Source: an uncultured Sphingorhabdus sp. (GTDB taxonomy: Bacteria; Pseudomonadota; Alphaproteobacteria; Sphingomonadales; Sphingomonadaceae). Taken from it: a stretch of 64,000 nucleotides of DNA. A program made the translations under genes and the position numbers. This document shows, in pieces, positions 40,224 through 52,065 of this stretch. Positions within the stretch are counted from its first letter, which is position 1, and the number at the start of each line of letters is the position of its first letter. The stretch is taken from assembly GCA_937873665.1 (NCBI GenBank), contig CALMYW010000394.1, forward strand, positions 1-64,000. Direction: 5' to 3'. The notes below the pieces were generated by a model. That model was given only the letters and a program-made list of their open reading frames with translations, was not told the DNA's origin and made no database searches.

Positions 40224-40302
40224 CTATGCAAACGCCAATCAATCGTTTTTTAACGATAAAGCTCTAGAAAACCGGCTGTATTTCGCGAAACTGAGGTTGA
40301 TC

Positions 40303-40719
40303 ATGGATAATATCCAGAAAAGCGTCGTAGCCGTCCTGTGCGTTGCCGTATTTGCTGCGTTGATTATACCATCTGAAAGCAGCGTCAAAACCGAACAGGC
40401 TAGTGCGCCTGAAGCTCCGGTGCCCACGCCGCAACCTGTAGTTGCTCAGGAAACTGCCGATGCACCGGCAGAGGGCGATGAATTTGCGGAGCAAGAAGAA
40501 GCTGAATTTCCTGACGAGTTTGAAACATTCGGGCAACCGATGAACGACGCCCAACCTTTGGGCACGAATTCAAACTCAAGTGAAACACAATCCCAGCAGA
40601 CGAATTTGCCGGCAGGTGCCCTCAACGGACAATCGGCGAACGTGGGTCAAAATTATGCTGATCAGGTGGCAGCTGGCTCAACCGGCGCGCCGATACGCAC
40701 CAACCAACCCGTCGAATAA
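40303..40719 (+). CDS. Hypothetical single-helix membrane protein with acidic, low-complexity tail
   Basis: The start MDNIQKSVVAVLCVAVFAAL is chosen because it places one membrane helix at residues 6-23. Upstream codons of the longer frame run back through the aceA terminator. The 138-residue protein continues with a Pro/Ala/Glu-rich segment and a Gln/Asn/Ser-rich tail with no recognisable domain. It is likely anchored in the inner membrane with the tail in the periplasm. It ends before a bidirectional hairpin that separates it from katG. Confidence 0.6.
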   Translation: MDNIQKSVVAVLCVAVFAALIIPSESSVKTEQASAPEAPVPTPQPVVAQETADAPAEGDEFAEQEEAEFPDEFETFGQPMNDAQPLGTNSNSSETQSQQTNLPAGALNGQSANVGQNYADQVAAGSTGAPIRTNQPVE

Positions 40720-40752
40720 CGCCCAGATAATCATCCTGCATTTAACGCATGA

Positions 40753-40787
40753 AAAAGGCCGCCGCGCAGCATGCGCAGCGGCCTTTT
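40753..40787. terminator. Bidirectional terminator between the hypothetical gene and katG
   Basis: AAAAGGCCGC (40753-40762) and GCGGCCTTTT (40778-40787) form a stem with A-run on one side and T-run on the other. It therefore can terminate both the plus-strand gene and the minus-strand katG, whose stops lie on either side. Confidence 0.9.
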
Positions 40788-40802
40788 CAATATCCATTGC
40801 AA

Positions 40803-43059
<2,257 letters not shown>

Positions 43060-43165
43060 CTCAACCCCATGACAATACCATCGAGTTTTTCCTTGCACTG
43101 TTATCGACTAAATCGATTGCTTGAGTGCCAAAGTTCCAATTTTTCGAAAATGCGGCACATTTTGG

Positions 43166-43951
43166 CTATTGAGCTGTCCAGCCCCCATCCATCGAGAGAT
43201 TGGCGCCGGTGATAGCTCCTGCCGCATCGCTGCACAGATAGACTGCCAGCGAAGCCAACTGCTCCACCTGCACAAATTGCTTCTGCGGCTGCGCGGCGAG
43301 TAACACGTCGTTTATCACCTGATCGCGTGTCAGCCCGCGTGCTTTCATAGTATCGGGGATCTGGTTTTCTACCAGCGACGTCCAGACATAGCCCGGGCAG
43401 ATATTGTTTACGGTGATGCCATCACGGGCGACTTCCAACGCTATGGTCTTAGTAAAACCGGCAATACCGTGTTTTGCGGCGTTGTACGCGCTCTTGAACG
43501 GCGATGCGACGAGACTGTGCATCGAACCGGTGTTAATGATGCGGCCCCAGCCCTTTTCCTTCATCGCGGGCACAACCGCCTTGGTAGTGTGGAAAGCAGA
43601 CGACAAAATTATTGCGATAATTGCATCCCATTTGTCCTCCGGGAAGCTGTCGACTGGCGAAACATGCTGGATGCCGGCATTGTTGATCAATATGTCAGGC
43701 GCGCCCAATTTGGCGGTGCAATCAGCGACCATCGCACGAATTTCCTCCGGCTTAGTCATGTCCGCTGGCGAGTAAAGCGCACCTGCATTGCTGGTGCGGA
43801 TCAGTTCTTCAACATGCCCCTGAATTTCAGCCGCATCGCCAAAGCCGTTGATCATCACGCTGGCACCTTCGGCGGCCAAGGCACGTGCATAGCCAAGGCC
43901 TATGCCCGATGTGGAGCCGGTAATCAGAGCGGTTTTGCCTTTGAGAAACAT
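43166..43951 (-). CDS. 3-hydroxybutyrate dehydrogenase (SDR)
   Basis: The start MFLKGKTALITGSTSGIGLG places the Rossmann glycine motif at the N-terminus, giving 261 residues; the longer frame is rejected. It has NAGIQH, the catalytic serine in NTGSMHSLVASPFKSAYNAAKHG with Tyr and Lys, and the C-terminal GANLSMDGGWTAQ typical of D-3-hydroxybutyrate dehydrogenases. It oxidises 3-hydroxybutyrate to acetoacetate with NAD+ in polyhydroxybutyrate or ketone-body use. It is divergent from the metallopeptidase gene. Confidence 0.92.
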   Translation of the reverse strand: MFLKGKTALITGSTSGIGLGYARALAAEGASVMINGFGDAAEIQGHVEELIRTSNAGALYSPADMTKPEEIRAMVADCTAKLGAPDILINNAGIQHVSPVDSFPEDKWDAIIAIILSSAFHTTKAVVPAMKEKGWGRIINTGSMHSLVASPFKSAYNAAKHGIAGFTKTIALEVARDGITVNNICPGYVWTSLVENQIPDTMKARGLTRDQVINDVLLAAQPQKQFVQVEQLASLAVYLCSDAAGAITGANLSMDGGWTAQ

Positions 43952-44052
43952 GGGAGAAGTCCTTTGCGGTACTGTTTGTAAATACGCCTTCTTCCTTGCG
44001 CTTTTGCAGCAAAACCGCAATGCTTGATTGAACGCGAGTAGGGAGAATCGCC

Positions 44053-44955
44053 ATGCGTCTCGACGATCTGGATCCAAGCAGCAACACCCGTGACCACGGC
44101 ACCGGTGGCGGAGGTTTCAGCATGGGTGGCGGCGGTGGCGGCATGGGCTCGCTGATATTCGGGCTGCTTCCTCTATTGTTCGGTCGAAAAATGGGATGCG
44201 GCACATTGCTGATTTTGGCTGTTGTCGGCTATTTTGTATTTTCCAGTGGCATGCTCAATCTGAGTGGCAGCGAAATGGCGCCAACTGAAACAGCACAGCA
44301 GAGCGCGGGCGGCAATCAGGCGTGCGACACGCAGGAAGAGCTGTTTGCTTGCCGCGTTCTCAAATCGACCGAGGACACATGGGGCGCACTGTTCGCGCAA
44401 GCTGGCCAACGTTACCAGCCAACGACACTCAATTTCTATCAGCAGGGCACACAATCAGGCTGCGGCTCTGCACAATCGGCAATGGGGCCATTCTATTGCC
44501 CTGCTGACCAAGGTGTCTATCTCGACACGACCTTCTTCCAGCAAATGCAGCAGATGAGTGGCGGCGGCGATTTCGCTTATGCTTATGTCATCGCGCATGA
44601 AGTCGGGCATCATATCCAGAATTTGACGGGCGTCGCTGATCAGGTTCGCCGCGAACAGGCACGCGCAAGCCAGGCCGAAGGCAATGCTTTGCAAGTGCGG
44701 ATGGAGTTGCAGGCAGATTGCTATGCCGGTGTTTGGGCAGCCAAAAATGCTGCTCGCATCGAAGCTGGGGATATCGAAGAAGGCATGCGTGCCGCCCATG
44801 CAATCGGCGATGACAAGCTTATGCGCGATGCCGGACGCGCTCCCGTCGAGAGCATGTTCACGCATGGCACGAGCGAACAGCGGATGGCAGCGTTGAAACA
44901 GGGTCTACAAAGCGGTGATCCCAATAGTTGCGACTATTTCGGCGGCGCATCCTGA
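44053..44955 (+). CDS. YpfJ/KPN_02809-family neutral zinc metallopeptidase
   Basis: The 300-residue protein has a glycine-rich N-terminus (GGGFSMGGGGGGMGS), one membrane helix (MGCGTLLILAVVGYFVF, about residues 56-73) and a periplasmic domain. That domain contains the zinc motif AYVIAHEVGHHIQ and the downstream ELQADCYAGVWA with the third-ligand Glu/Asp. Family name follows E. coli YpfJ. Substrates are unknown. It ends 6 bp before the hydroxy-acid oxidase gene, so the two are probably co-transcribed. Confidence 0.92.
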   Translation: MRLDDLDPSSNTRDHGTGGGGFSMGGGGGGMGSLIFGLLPLLFGRKMGCGTLLILAVVGYFVFSSGMLNLSGSEMAPTETAQQSAGGNQACDTQEELFACRVLKSTEDTWGALFAQAGQRYQPTTLNFYQQGTQSGCGSAQSAMGPFYCPADQGVYLDTTFFQQMQQMSGGGDFAYAYVIAHEVGHHIQNLTGVADQVRREQARASQAEGNALQVRMELQADCYAGVWAAKNAARIEAGDIEEGMRAAHAIGDDKLMRDAGRAPVESMFTHGTSEQRMAALKQGLQSGDPNSCDYFGGAS

Positions 44956-44961
44956 CCTTCA

Positions 44962-46110
44962 ATGCGTCTCTCCGATTGCCACAATGTTGAAGATTTCCGG
45001 CGGCTGGCAAAACGCCGCCTACCCTCGCCTGTCTTTAACTATATCGACGGAGCGGGTGATGATGAGGTAACCAAGGAACGTAATACATCGTCGTTCGACG
45101 ATTGCGACCTTGTGCCCAATGTTCTTGCCGGTGTTGAAAACATCGACATGTCGGCAACCGTGATGGGCAAGAAAATCGGAATGCCGTTGTTTCTCTCTCC
45201 GACAGCGTTGCAGCGGCTGTTCCACTGGCAGGGGGAACGCGCGGTGGCGGCTGTGGCCGAGCGCTTCAACACCTGGTTCGGCATTTCGAGCCTTGCGACG
45301 GTCAGCATCGAAGAGGTCGGTGCTGCAATCAAGACGCCCAAGATGTTCCAGCTTTACATCCATAAGGACAAGGGGCTGAACAGGTCGATGGTCGAGCGCT
45401 GCAAGGCAGCAAATTTCGATGCCATCACGTTGACGGTAGACACCATAGTAGCTGGCAATCGCGAACGTTGTTTGCGTACCGGCTTCACCTCTCCGCCGCG
45501 CTTCACACCTTCTTCGGTGCTGAGCTATGCCACACACCCCGGCTGGGTGATGAACTATCTGTTCCGCGAGAAATTTTCGCTGCCCAATCTTTCAACGCAT
45601 GTCAGTGAGGGTACCAATGTCGCGGTTTCGGTGGCGGATTATTTCAACACCATGCTCGATCAGTCGATGGACTGGAAAATGGCCGAGGCGATCCGCGCCG
45701 AATGGGGCGGGCAATTTTGCCTGAAGGGTGTGATGTCGGTCGAGGATGCCAAGCGCGCAGTAGATATAGGAGCGACGGCGATCATGGTTTCGAACCATGG
45801 CGGGCGGCAGCTCGATGGCTCGCGTTCGCCCTTCGATCAGATCGCCGAGATCGCCGATGCCGTAGGCGGGAAAATCGATATCATTTGCGACGGTGGCATA
45901 AGGCGCGGAACGCATGTGTTGAAAGCGCTCGCGGCAGGAGCAACGGCTTGCTCGGGTGGCAGGCTGTATCTTTATGCTTTGGCGGCTGCGGGCGAACCCG
46001 GGGTTGACCGTGTGGTCGGCAAGCTGCGCGACGAGATCGAACGCGGCATGAAACTCATGGGCGTCCGATCCGTCGCTAAACTTGACCGCTCTATGCTGCG
46101 TTGGCGGTAG
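44962..46110 (+). CDS. FMN-dependent alpha-hydroxy-acid oxidase/dehydrogenase (LldD-like)
   Basis: The 382-residue protein is an FMN TIM-barrel: PVFNYIDGAGDDEVTKERN, FLSPTALQRLFHWQGE, ITLTVDTIVAGNRERC, FCLKGVMSVEDAKRA and the active-site MVSNHGGRQLDGS with catalytic His and Arg. DGGIRRGTHVLKALA binds the FMN phosphate. L-lactate is the usual substrate, but mandelate or glycolate cannot be excluded. It lies 6 bp after the metallopeptidase gene, and its 3' end overlaps convergent creD by 20 bp. Confidence 0.9.
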   Translation: MRLSDCHNVEDFRRLAKRRLPSPVFNYIDGAGDDEVTKERNTSSFDDCDLVPNVLAGVENIDMSATVMGKKIGMPLFLSPTALQRLFHWQGERAVAAVAERFNTWFGISSLATVSIEEVGAAIKTPKMFQLYIHKDKGLNRSMVERCKAANFDAITLTVDTIVAGNRERCLRTGFTSPPRFTPSSVLSYATHPGWVMNYLFREKFSLPNLSTHVSEGTNVAVSVADYFNTMLDQSMDWKMAEAIRAEWGGQFCLKGVMSVEDAKRAVDIGATAIMVSNHGGRQLDGSRSPFDQIAEIADAVGGKIDIICDGGIRRGTHVLKALAAGATACSGGRLYLYALAAAGEPGVDRVVGKLRDEIERGMKLMGVRSVAKLDRSMLRWR

Positions 46111-47494
46111 GCTCCTCGCCGCCCCGCTTTGCTCCCCAATCGATGTGCCGGGTTGCCCACATCACCACCGCGAGGGCGACAAAGAGCAGGATCGATCCAA
46201 TAATCAGAGCATAGGCTTCAAGATTGAGCAGGACGTAGAGCGTGGCATACAGCCCGACCAGCAGCCCGCCGATCACCCGCGCGCGCAGCCAGCTTTTCAG
46301 TACCGCTGCGGAATAGGCAGTCAGCAAGCCGGTAATCGCGCCACCCGCCAGCAGATAAGCCCAGGTGAAGCCGATGACCTCGGCAAAGGCGAGCAGCATC
46401 ACGAAGAACAGCACTAGCCCTGCCCCGGTCAGCAGATATTCTGCTGCCGCAACCTTTGCCCCGCCGACCACGTCAAACATCAGGAAAGCGAGGAAGGTGA
46501 AGCCGATGAACAGGAAGCCATATTTCACCGAACGATCGACCTGGCTGTAAAGGTCAACAGGTTCGATAAGGCCTATCGTGGCGGCTTGCGAAGGTCCGCC
46601 CACGGGCTGCGCACTGGCCGATGAAGCCACCATCGGTGCGACATAGCCGCCATCAAGCTGCGGCATGCCGAGGTCTTCTTTCAGCACAAGAGACTGGCCA
46701 AGAGCCAGGTTGGTAACCTTGTGCGCCGAAGAAAAGCCCTTGTCCGAAATCGTGCGCTTGGTCGGGAGGAAATCACCGGCAAAGCTTGGGCTGGGCCAAG
46801 TCGACTTGACTTCCCAACTGGTTTCCTTGCCACGCGGTACCATTGTCAGCGATTTGTTGCCGCGGAAGGCATAGCTGTAATTGACGTTCAGGGGCGTCGT
46901 GCCATCCCAGTCGATGAAGGTAAAAAACCCTGAATTGCCTGAGGCCGCCAGCCCCTTGCCCGGTTGCAATTCCAGTGCAGTTCCATTGACTTGCACTTTG
47001 CTGTCCGCCTGCAATCCCCGCGCATCCGAAATACCAAAGCGCAATTCAGCTCCGGCCAGGTTGAGGCTATCACGGGGGATGCCGTAGCGGGCGAAATCGG
47101 CTGGCAGTGCAAACCGCGCACTGCCGCTATTTTCGGCAACAAACAGCACGCTTTCATAGATCGACTTCTTCTTCCGCTCGGGGCGAAGGTCGGTCTTCAT
47201 CGCGTTGGTTTCAGGCGAAAGAAACAATTCGCGCTGCACCCGCACGGTCCGCGTTGTCTGTTGGCCATTTTCGGTCACGGTTTCGACATTGTCGGTGGTG
47301 TAAGGAATGACCAGCACCGGCCCGACCACAACCTGCGGCCCGCCCCAGCCTGCAGCAATCGAGGTCTGGGCGGTATTGGCCTGTTCCTGCCTGTCCCAAG
47401 ACAGTGCAAAAACCATCATCAGTGGGATGGCGAGCACAAGGCCGATCAGCCCCGCAAAAAACAGTTTGAAACCGGGAGAACGTTCGGTGGCCAT
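46091..47494 (-). CDS. creD: Inner-membrane protein CreD
   Basis: The 467-residue protein has an N-terminal helix (LFFAGLIGLVLAIPLMMVFA), a large periplasmic domain (about 40-320) and five to six C-terminal helices. Conserved segments such as DRSVKYGFLFIGFTFLAFLMFD and FVMLLAFAEVIGFTWAYLLA fit CreD (cell envelope integrity). CreD is a target of CreBC and of beta-lactam or colicin-related responses in enteric bacteria. No CreBC genes are present here. The C-terminus overlaps the hydroxy-acid oxidase gene on the other strand by 20 bp. Confidence 0.9.
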   Translation of the reverse strand: MATERSPGFKLFFAGLIGLVLAIPLMMVFALSWDRQEQANTAQTSIAAGWGGPQVVVGPVLVIPYTTDNVETVTENGQQTTRTVRVQRELFLSPETNAMKTDLRPERKKKSIYESVLFVAENSGSARFALPADFARYGIPRDSLNLAGAELRFGISDARGLQADSKVQVNGTALELQPGKGLAASGNSGFFTFIDWDGTTPLNVNYSYAFRGNKSLTMVPRGKETSWEVKSTWPSPSFAGDFLPTKRTISDKGFSSAHKVTNLALGQSLVLKEDLGMPQLDGGYVAPMVASSASAQPVGGPSQAATIGLIEPVDLYSQVDRSVKYGFLFIGFTFLAFLMFDVVGGAKVAAAEYLLTGAGLVLFFVMLLAFAEVIGFTWAYLLAGGAITGLLTAYSAAVLKSWLRARVIGGLLVGLYATLYVLLNLEAYALIIGSILLFVALAVVMWATRHIDWGAKRGGEEPTANAA

Positions 47495-47581
47495 AAGAGC
47501 TGCTCCTCTCCACTCAATTCATCGATAAATTTGCACGCTTCATCTGCGACCGCCAAACTGAACGGCGAGTGAACGCCACCA

Positions 47582-48196
47582 TCAATTCGCTGTACTGATA
47601 AGAAACCAGATTGCGACCGCCGCGATCAACAGTGCACATGCCTTCCGGACAAGAACAGCATTTTGTCCTCGCTCAAACCACTCATGCGCCCGCCCGGCCA
47701 GCAAGGCGAGCAAGAGGTGCACAAGCGTCGCCACAGCGACATAGGTCGCGGACAGCAGCAGCGTCTGCGGCATAATCGGCGCAGCACTATCGACATAGCT
47801 GGGCAGGATTGCCACGAAAAACAGAGCTGCTTTCGGGTTCAACAGGTTGAGCAAAAGCCCGTGGCGAAACCAGCGCACATTGCCGTTGTGGGCATGTTCG
47901 GGCGAAACGTCGCTCTTTCCTTCCCACGCTTTCCAGGCAAGCCAAAGCAGATAGGCTGCCCCTGCGTAGCGCAACAGAGCAAACAAATGGGGAGAGGCCT
48001 TCGCCAATTCTGCCAGCCCGAAGGCCGCCGCTGCTCCGACAACGGAAAGACCCAATGCAATGCCTGCAGTGGCTGCCAGCGCAGCCCGTTTTCCAACGCT
48101 AGCACCGGTCAACGCAATCCAGGCCATATTGGGGCCGGGCGTTAGCTCGATCAGAATTGCGGTAAGCAAAAAGGGAAGGAAATTGGACGTGAACAT
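47582..48196 (-). CDS. LysE/RhtB-family amino acid exporter
   Basis: The 204-residue protein has six membrane helices and the family signature ELTPGPNMAWIALTGASVGKR near residues 17-36. A second element, GLLLNLLNPKAALFFVAILP, occurs in the middle. Such proteins export lysine, threonine, homoserine lactones or other metabolites. The substrate cannot be told from the sequence. It is divergent from the LLM flavoprotein gene, with a 71-bp gap that must hold both promoters. Confidence 0.9.
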   Translation of the reverse strand: MFTSNFLPFLLTAILIELTPGPNMAWIALTGASVGKRAALAATAGIALGLSVVGAAAAFGLAELAKASPHLFALLRYAGAAYLLWLAWKAWEGKSDVSPEHAHNGNVRWFRHGLLLNLLNPKAALFFVAILPSYVDSAAPIMPQTLLLSATYVAVATLVHLLLALLAGRAHEWFERGQNAVLVRKACALLIAAVAIWFLISTAN

Positions 48197-48267
48197 TCAC
48201 CCTGCCTATGGCAGCACCCACGGCCACTGTCGATTGCTGCTTGGCATTTTCGGGGCGGCGTGACTAG

Positions 48268-49263
48268 ATGATCGCGATGACAGCTTATTCCATTCTCGAT
48301 CTCGTATCCGTCGTTGAAGGCGGAACAGTGCCACAGGCGCTGGCCAATGCCGCTGATATGGCCGCTTATGCGGAAAGCTTGGGCTTTACCCGTTTCTGGG
48401 TAGCCGAACATCACGGGATGAAAGGCATTGCCAGCGCGGCGACCTCGGTCGTTATCGGCCATATCGCTGCCGCCACTCAATCGATCCGCGTCGGCGCAGG
48501 TGGCATCATGCTGCCCAACCATGCGCCACTGGTGATTGCAGAACAATTTGGGACGCTCGACGCCCTACATCCTGGGCGTATCGATCTCGGGCTGGGCCGT
48601 GCTCCAGGCAGCGACCAGCGCGTCGCCCACGCCATCCGACGCACGCTCGACAGCGATCCCAATGCGTTCGTCCGCGATATTGTCGAGCTGCAAAGCTATT
48701 TCGCAGACGATGGTCGCACCGGGATCAGTGCAACCCCCGGGGCTGGAGCTGATGTGCAACTCTATATCCTCGGTAGCAGCCTTTATGGCGCTCAAGTCGC
48801 GGCACTGCTTGGCCTGCCTTATGCTTTTGCCAGCCATTTCGCGCCGCAATTGCTAGACGAAGCGCTGCATATGTATCGCAGCAGCTTCAAGCCGAGTGCG
48901 GTGCTCGAAAAACCCCATGCCATGGTGGCGATGAACATCATCGCGGCGGATAGCGACGAAGAGGCAGAATATCTCGCCAGTTCGATCCAGCAAAGCTTTG
49001 TCGGCCTGCGCACCGGCAACCCTCGCCAGATGCAACCGCCCGTCGAAGGCTATAAAGCCGGTCTGCCCCCGCATATCGCCACGATGCTGGACGAACTGCT
49101 GTCGTGCAGCGCGATTGGCTCGCCCAATACGGTTGCGCAGGGGATTGCGAAGTTCATCGACCGAACGCAGGCCGACGAAATCATCGTCGCCTGTTCCATG
49201 TTCGATCATGAAAAGCGCAAGCGCAGCCTGGACCTGACGGCCCAGGCTTTCAATTCGCTTTAG
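48268..49263 (+). CDS. LLM-class flavin-dependent oxidoreductase (MsnO8 group)
   Basis: The 331-residue protein shows the luciferase-like monooxygenase fold: [76 protein letters not shown] and the late [19 protein letters not shown]. The group (MsnO8-like) uses FMNH2; the substrate is unknown. Either of two ATGs, 48268 and 48277, may be used. The stop overlaps the sdhA stop by 4 bases (TTAG), so this gene occupies the place where sdhB would follow sdhA. Confidence 0.9.
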   Translation: MIAMTAYSILDLVSVVEGGTVPQALANAADMAAYAESLGFTRFWVAEHHGMKGIASAATSVVIGHIAAATQSIRVGAGGIMLPNHAPLVIAEQFGTLDALHPGRIDLGLGRAPGSDQRVAHAIRRTLDSDPNAFVRDIVELQSYFADDGRTGISATPGAGADVQLYILGSSLYGAQVAALLGLPYAFASHFAPQLLDEALHMYRSSFKPSAVLEKPHAMVAMNIIAADSDEEAEYLASSIQQSFVGLRTGNPRQMQPPVEGYKAGLPPHIATMLDELLSCSAIGSPNTVAQGIAKFIDRTQADEIIVACSMFDHEKRKRSLDLTAQAFNSL

Positions 49264-51062
49264 TAAACGCGCGCCTTGGGCTTGATATACTCGACCTCAT
49301 CGGTCAGCGTATAATCGTGCACGGGGCGATAGTCCAAAGTGACCTTGCCGCCCTTGCCGCCCCAGCCTTCGAACCAGCTGACGGTGTGCTTCATCCAGTT
49401 CTTGTCGTCGCGATCGGGGAAATCCTCATGCGCGTGCGCGCCGCGGCTTTCCTTGCGGGCGTTGGCACCTTCGATGGTGCAGATCGCCTGGCTCATCAGA
49501 TTGTCGAGTTCGAGCGTTTCGACAAGATCGGTGTTCCAGATCAGGCTGCGGTCGCTGACCGAGATGTCCTGCATCCGCTGGTTCACCTTCTGCATGATTT
49601 CGCAGCCCTCGGCGAGCAACGCGCTGTCACGGAAAACTGCCGCATGCTTTTGCATCGTCTGCTGCATCTGCAAGCGCACTTCGGCGGTGGGTGAACCACC
49701 CTTGGCGTTGCGGAAATGGTCAACGCGAGCGAGTGCCAAATCGGCCGAATCCTTGGGCAACGCCTTTTGCGCAGCATTTGACTTCAGCGTTTCCTTGAGG
49801 TGCAGGCCGGTTGCGCGACCGAACACCACGAGGTCGATCAGCGAGTTCGATCCCAGACGGTTGGCCCCATGGACAGACACGCACGCCGCTTCACCAACAG
49901 CATAGAGGCCGGGAACAACAACTTCAGGGTCTTCGCCCTTCTTGGTCACAACCTGGCCGTGATAGTTGCAGGGTATACCGCCCATATTATAGTGAACGGT
50001 CGGGCAAACCGGCAGCGGTTGCCGCGTCAGGTCTACGCCCGCGAAAATCTTGCCGCTCTCGGTGATGCCCGGTAGGCGCTCTGCCAGCACCTTGGGATCG
50101 ATATGGTCGAGGTGCAGGTAGATATGGTCCTTGTTCGGGCCGACACCACGACCTTCGCGCATTTCTAGTGCCATTGAACGCGACACGACGTCACGCGACG
50201 CAAGATCCTTGGCCGAAGGCGCATAGCGTTCCATGAAACGCTCACCCTCGCTGTTGGTCAGATAACCGCCCTCGCCGCGCGCACCTTCGGTGATCAACAC
50301 GCCTGCGCCGTAAATACCGGTGGGGTGGAACTGGACGAACTCTAGGTCCTGCAACGGAAGGCCAGCGCGCAATACCATCCCACCACCGTCACCGGTGCAG
50401 GTGTGGGCGGAGGTTGCGCTGTAATAAGCGCGGCCATATCCGCCAGTGGCCAGCACAACCGATTGCGCCTTGAAACGGTGGATGCTGCCATCGTCCATGC
50501 ACAGCGCAATAACGCCCCGGCACTCACCATCTTCCATGATCAGGTCGAGCGCGAAATATTCGATGAAAAAGTCTGCATCATATTTCAGGCTCTGCTGATA
50601 AAGCGCGTGCAGCATGGCGTGACCCGTGCGGTCAGCGGCAGCGCATGTGCGCTGCACCGGCGGGCCTTCGCCCATATTCTGCATATGGCCGCCAAAGGGG
50701 CGCTGGTAGATTGTGCCGTCGGCGTTGCGCGAAAACGGCACGCCGGCATGCTCCAGTTCGTAAACAGCCGCTGGAGCTTCACGCACCATATATTCGATAG
50801 CGTCCTGGTCACCCAGCCAATCCGAACCCTTGACGGTATCGTACATGTGCCAGGTCCAGTGATCGGGCGAGTTGTTCTGGAGCGAGGCAGCGATCCCCCC
50901 CTGAGCCGCAACGGTGTGCGAGCGCGTCGGGAACACCTTGGTGATGCAGGCGGTTTTCAAACCAGCTTCGGCAGCGCCCATAGTCGCGCGCAGACCCGAA
51001 CCGCCTGCACCGACAACAACGACATCATAGGTATGATCGATGATCTTATAGGCTTCAGACAT
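49260..51062 (-). CDS. sdhA: Succinate dehydrogenase flavoprotein subunit
   Basis: The 600-residue protein has the FAD-binding [20 protein letters not shown] and [12 protein letters not shown], where the His carries covalent FAD. It also has the substrate-binding [20 protein letters not shown] and the catalytic-base region [12 protein letters not shown], and [17 protein letters not shown]. It oxidises succinate to fumarate in complex II. The start overlaps the sdhD stop by one base. No sdhB (iron-sulfur subunit) follows; the next gene is convergent. Confidence 0.97.
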   Translation of the reverse strand: MSEAYKIIDHTYDVVVVGAGGSGLRATMGAAEAGLKTACITKVFPTRSHTVAAQGGIAASLQNNSPDHWTWHMYDTVKGSDWLGDQDAIEYMVREAPAAVYELEHAGVPFSRNADGTIYQRPFGGHMQNMGEGPPVQRTCAAADRTGHAMLHALYQQSLKYDADFFIEYFALDLIMEDGECRGVIALCMDDGSIHRFKAQSVVLATGGYGRAYYSATSAHTCTGDGGGMVLRAGLPLQDLEFVQFHPTGIYGAGVLITEGARGEGGYLTNSEGERFMERYAPSAKDLASRDVVSRSMALEMREGRGVGPNKDHIYLHLDHIDPKVLAERLPGITESGKIFAGVDLTRQPLPVCPTVHYNMGGIPCNYHGQVVTKKGEDPEVVVPGLYAVGEAACVSVHGANRLGSNSLIDLVVFGRATGLHLKETLKSNAAQKALPKDSADLALARVDHFRNAKGGSPTAEVRLQMQQTMQKHAAVFRDSALLAEGCEIMQKVNQRMQDISVSDRSLIWNTDLVETLELDNLMSQAICTIEGANARKESRGAHAHEDFPDRDDKNWMKHTVSWFEGWGGKGGKVTLDYRPVHDYTLTDEVEYIKPKARVY

Positions 51063-51451
51063 CAGGCGGGCACTCCGGCAAAGGCATGCTTGGCGACCAT
51101 GAAAATGCCAAATGCGGCGGCGCCAATTACGTAAAAGTTCAAAAGGGTCAGCGCGGCAAATTTGTTGCCGTCGTCATGCACATAGTCCTCGATGAGAACC
51201 TGCAGGCCGAGGCGGACATGCCAGAAGATGCTGACCAGCATCAGGATCATGGGCACGGCAACCGATGGCTGGGCCAGCCAGGCAGCGACAGTCTCATGCT
51301 CAAAATTTGGCAACAACAATAGCGACAGCACCAGCCAGCTGGTGAGTAGCAAATTGCCGACAGCGGTCAGGCGCTGATCGATCCAATGCTTGCCGCCATG
51401 CTTGGCCGAGCCAAGCCCGCGAACGCGCCCGAGGTTGGTTCCGTTACCCAT
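51062..51451 (-). CDS. sdhD: Succinate dehydrogenase membrane anchor subunit D
   Basis: The start [20 protein letters not shown] is one base after the sdhC stop region, giving 129 residues. The protein has three helices: [35 protein letters not shown] with the haem-ligand type His, and [19 protein letters not shown]. The EDYVHDDG segment and the conserved RGLGSAKHG are typical of alphaproteobacterial SdhD. It anchors SdhA/B and helps bind ubiquinone. It is coupled to sdhA. Confidence 0.93.
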   Translation of the reverse strand: MGNGTNLGRVRGLGSAKHGGKHWIDQRLTAVGNLLLTSWLVLSLLLLPNFEHETVAAWLAQPSVAVPMILMLVSIFWHVRLGLQVLIEDYVHDDGNKFAALTLLNFYVIGAAAFGIFMVAKHAFAGVPA

Positions 51452-51452
51452 C

Positions 51453-51893
51453 TCAAATCCCCATAAAACGCGAAGCGACCAGCATCGCAACCAGCGCCGT
51501 TGCAGTCAGCGCCGCAATAAACACCGCAATAGACCAAGTGCGCACTGTGGTCAGTTCATAGCCGGCACCGAGATCCATCAACAAATGGCGGATGCCCGAG
51601 AAGAAATGCTGAAAAAAGCTGTATGTCACTGCCAGTCCGAGCAAGCGGAAGAACCAGTTAGCGGAAGTTTGCAGGCCCGTGGCTTCGGCACCCGCAGATA
51701 CTACCCAGGATTGGAAGCTAGCATAGCTTTCCGGCCCACCCGCAATAGACGCAATCCACCATAGCAAGGTCAGCATTCCGGCAGTTGCGAGCACAAAGCC
51801 TGTCGCGCGGTGGAAGATGGACACCGCCATATGCGGCCCCCAGCGGTAGATCTGCAAGTGCGGCGAAATCGGCCGGTTCGGATTCTGCGCCAT
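51453..51893 (-). CDS. sdhC: Succinate dehydrogenase cytochrome b556 subunit
   Basis: The 146-residue protein begins with the family motif RPISPHLQIYRWGPHMAVSI and HRATGFVL. It has three membrane helices, and the second contains SFFQHFFSGIRHLLMDLG with the haem-b ligand His. It is the first gene of the sdhCDA transcript. The 172-bp gap to the divergent chemoreceptor gene holds its promoter; I see no obvious regulatory box there. Confidence 0.94.
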   Translation of the reverse strand: MAQNPNRPISPHLQIYRWGPHMAVSIFHRATGFVLATAGMLTLLWWIASIAGGPESYASFQSWVVSAGAEATGLQTSANWFFRLLGLAVTYSFFQHFFSGIRHLLMDLGAGYELTTVRTWSIAVFIAALTATALVAMLVASRFMGI

Positions 51894-52065
51894 CGGCTAA
51901 GCTTCCCTGTTCAAGTTTGCGTCGCTCTTTACCGCTTTGAACCGTCTGCGCAAGGTGCGGGATACGGAATTTTGCCTGCCATGGATAACCGGGCGTTAAC
52001 CAATCCCGCTTAACTTTGCACACCTAACAAGATGTAACGTGCAGGTCGCAATTCGGGAGTTCGCA

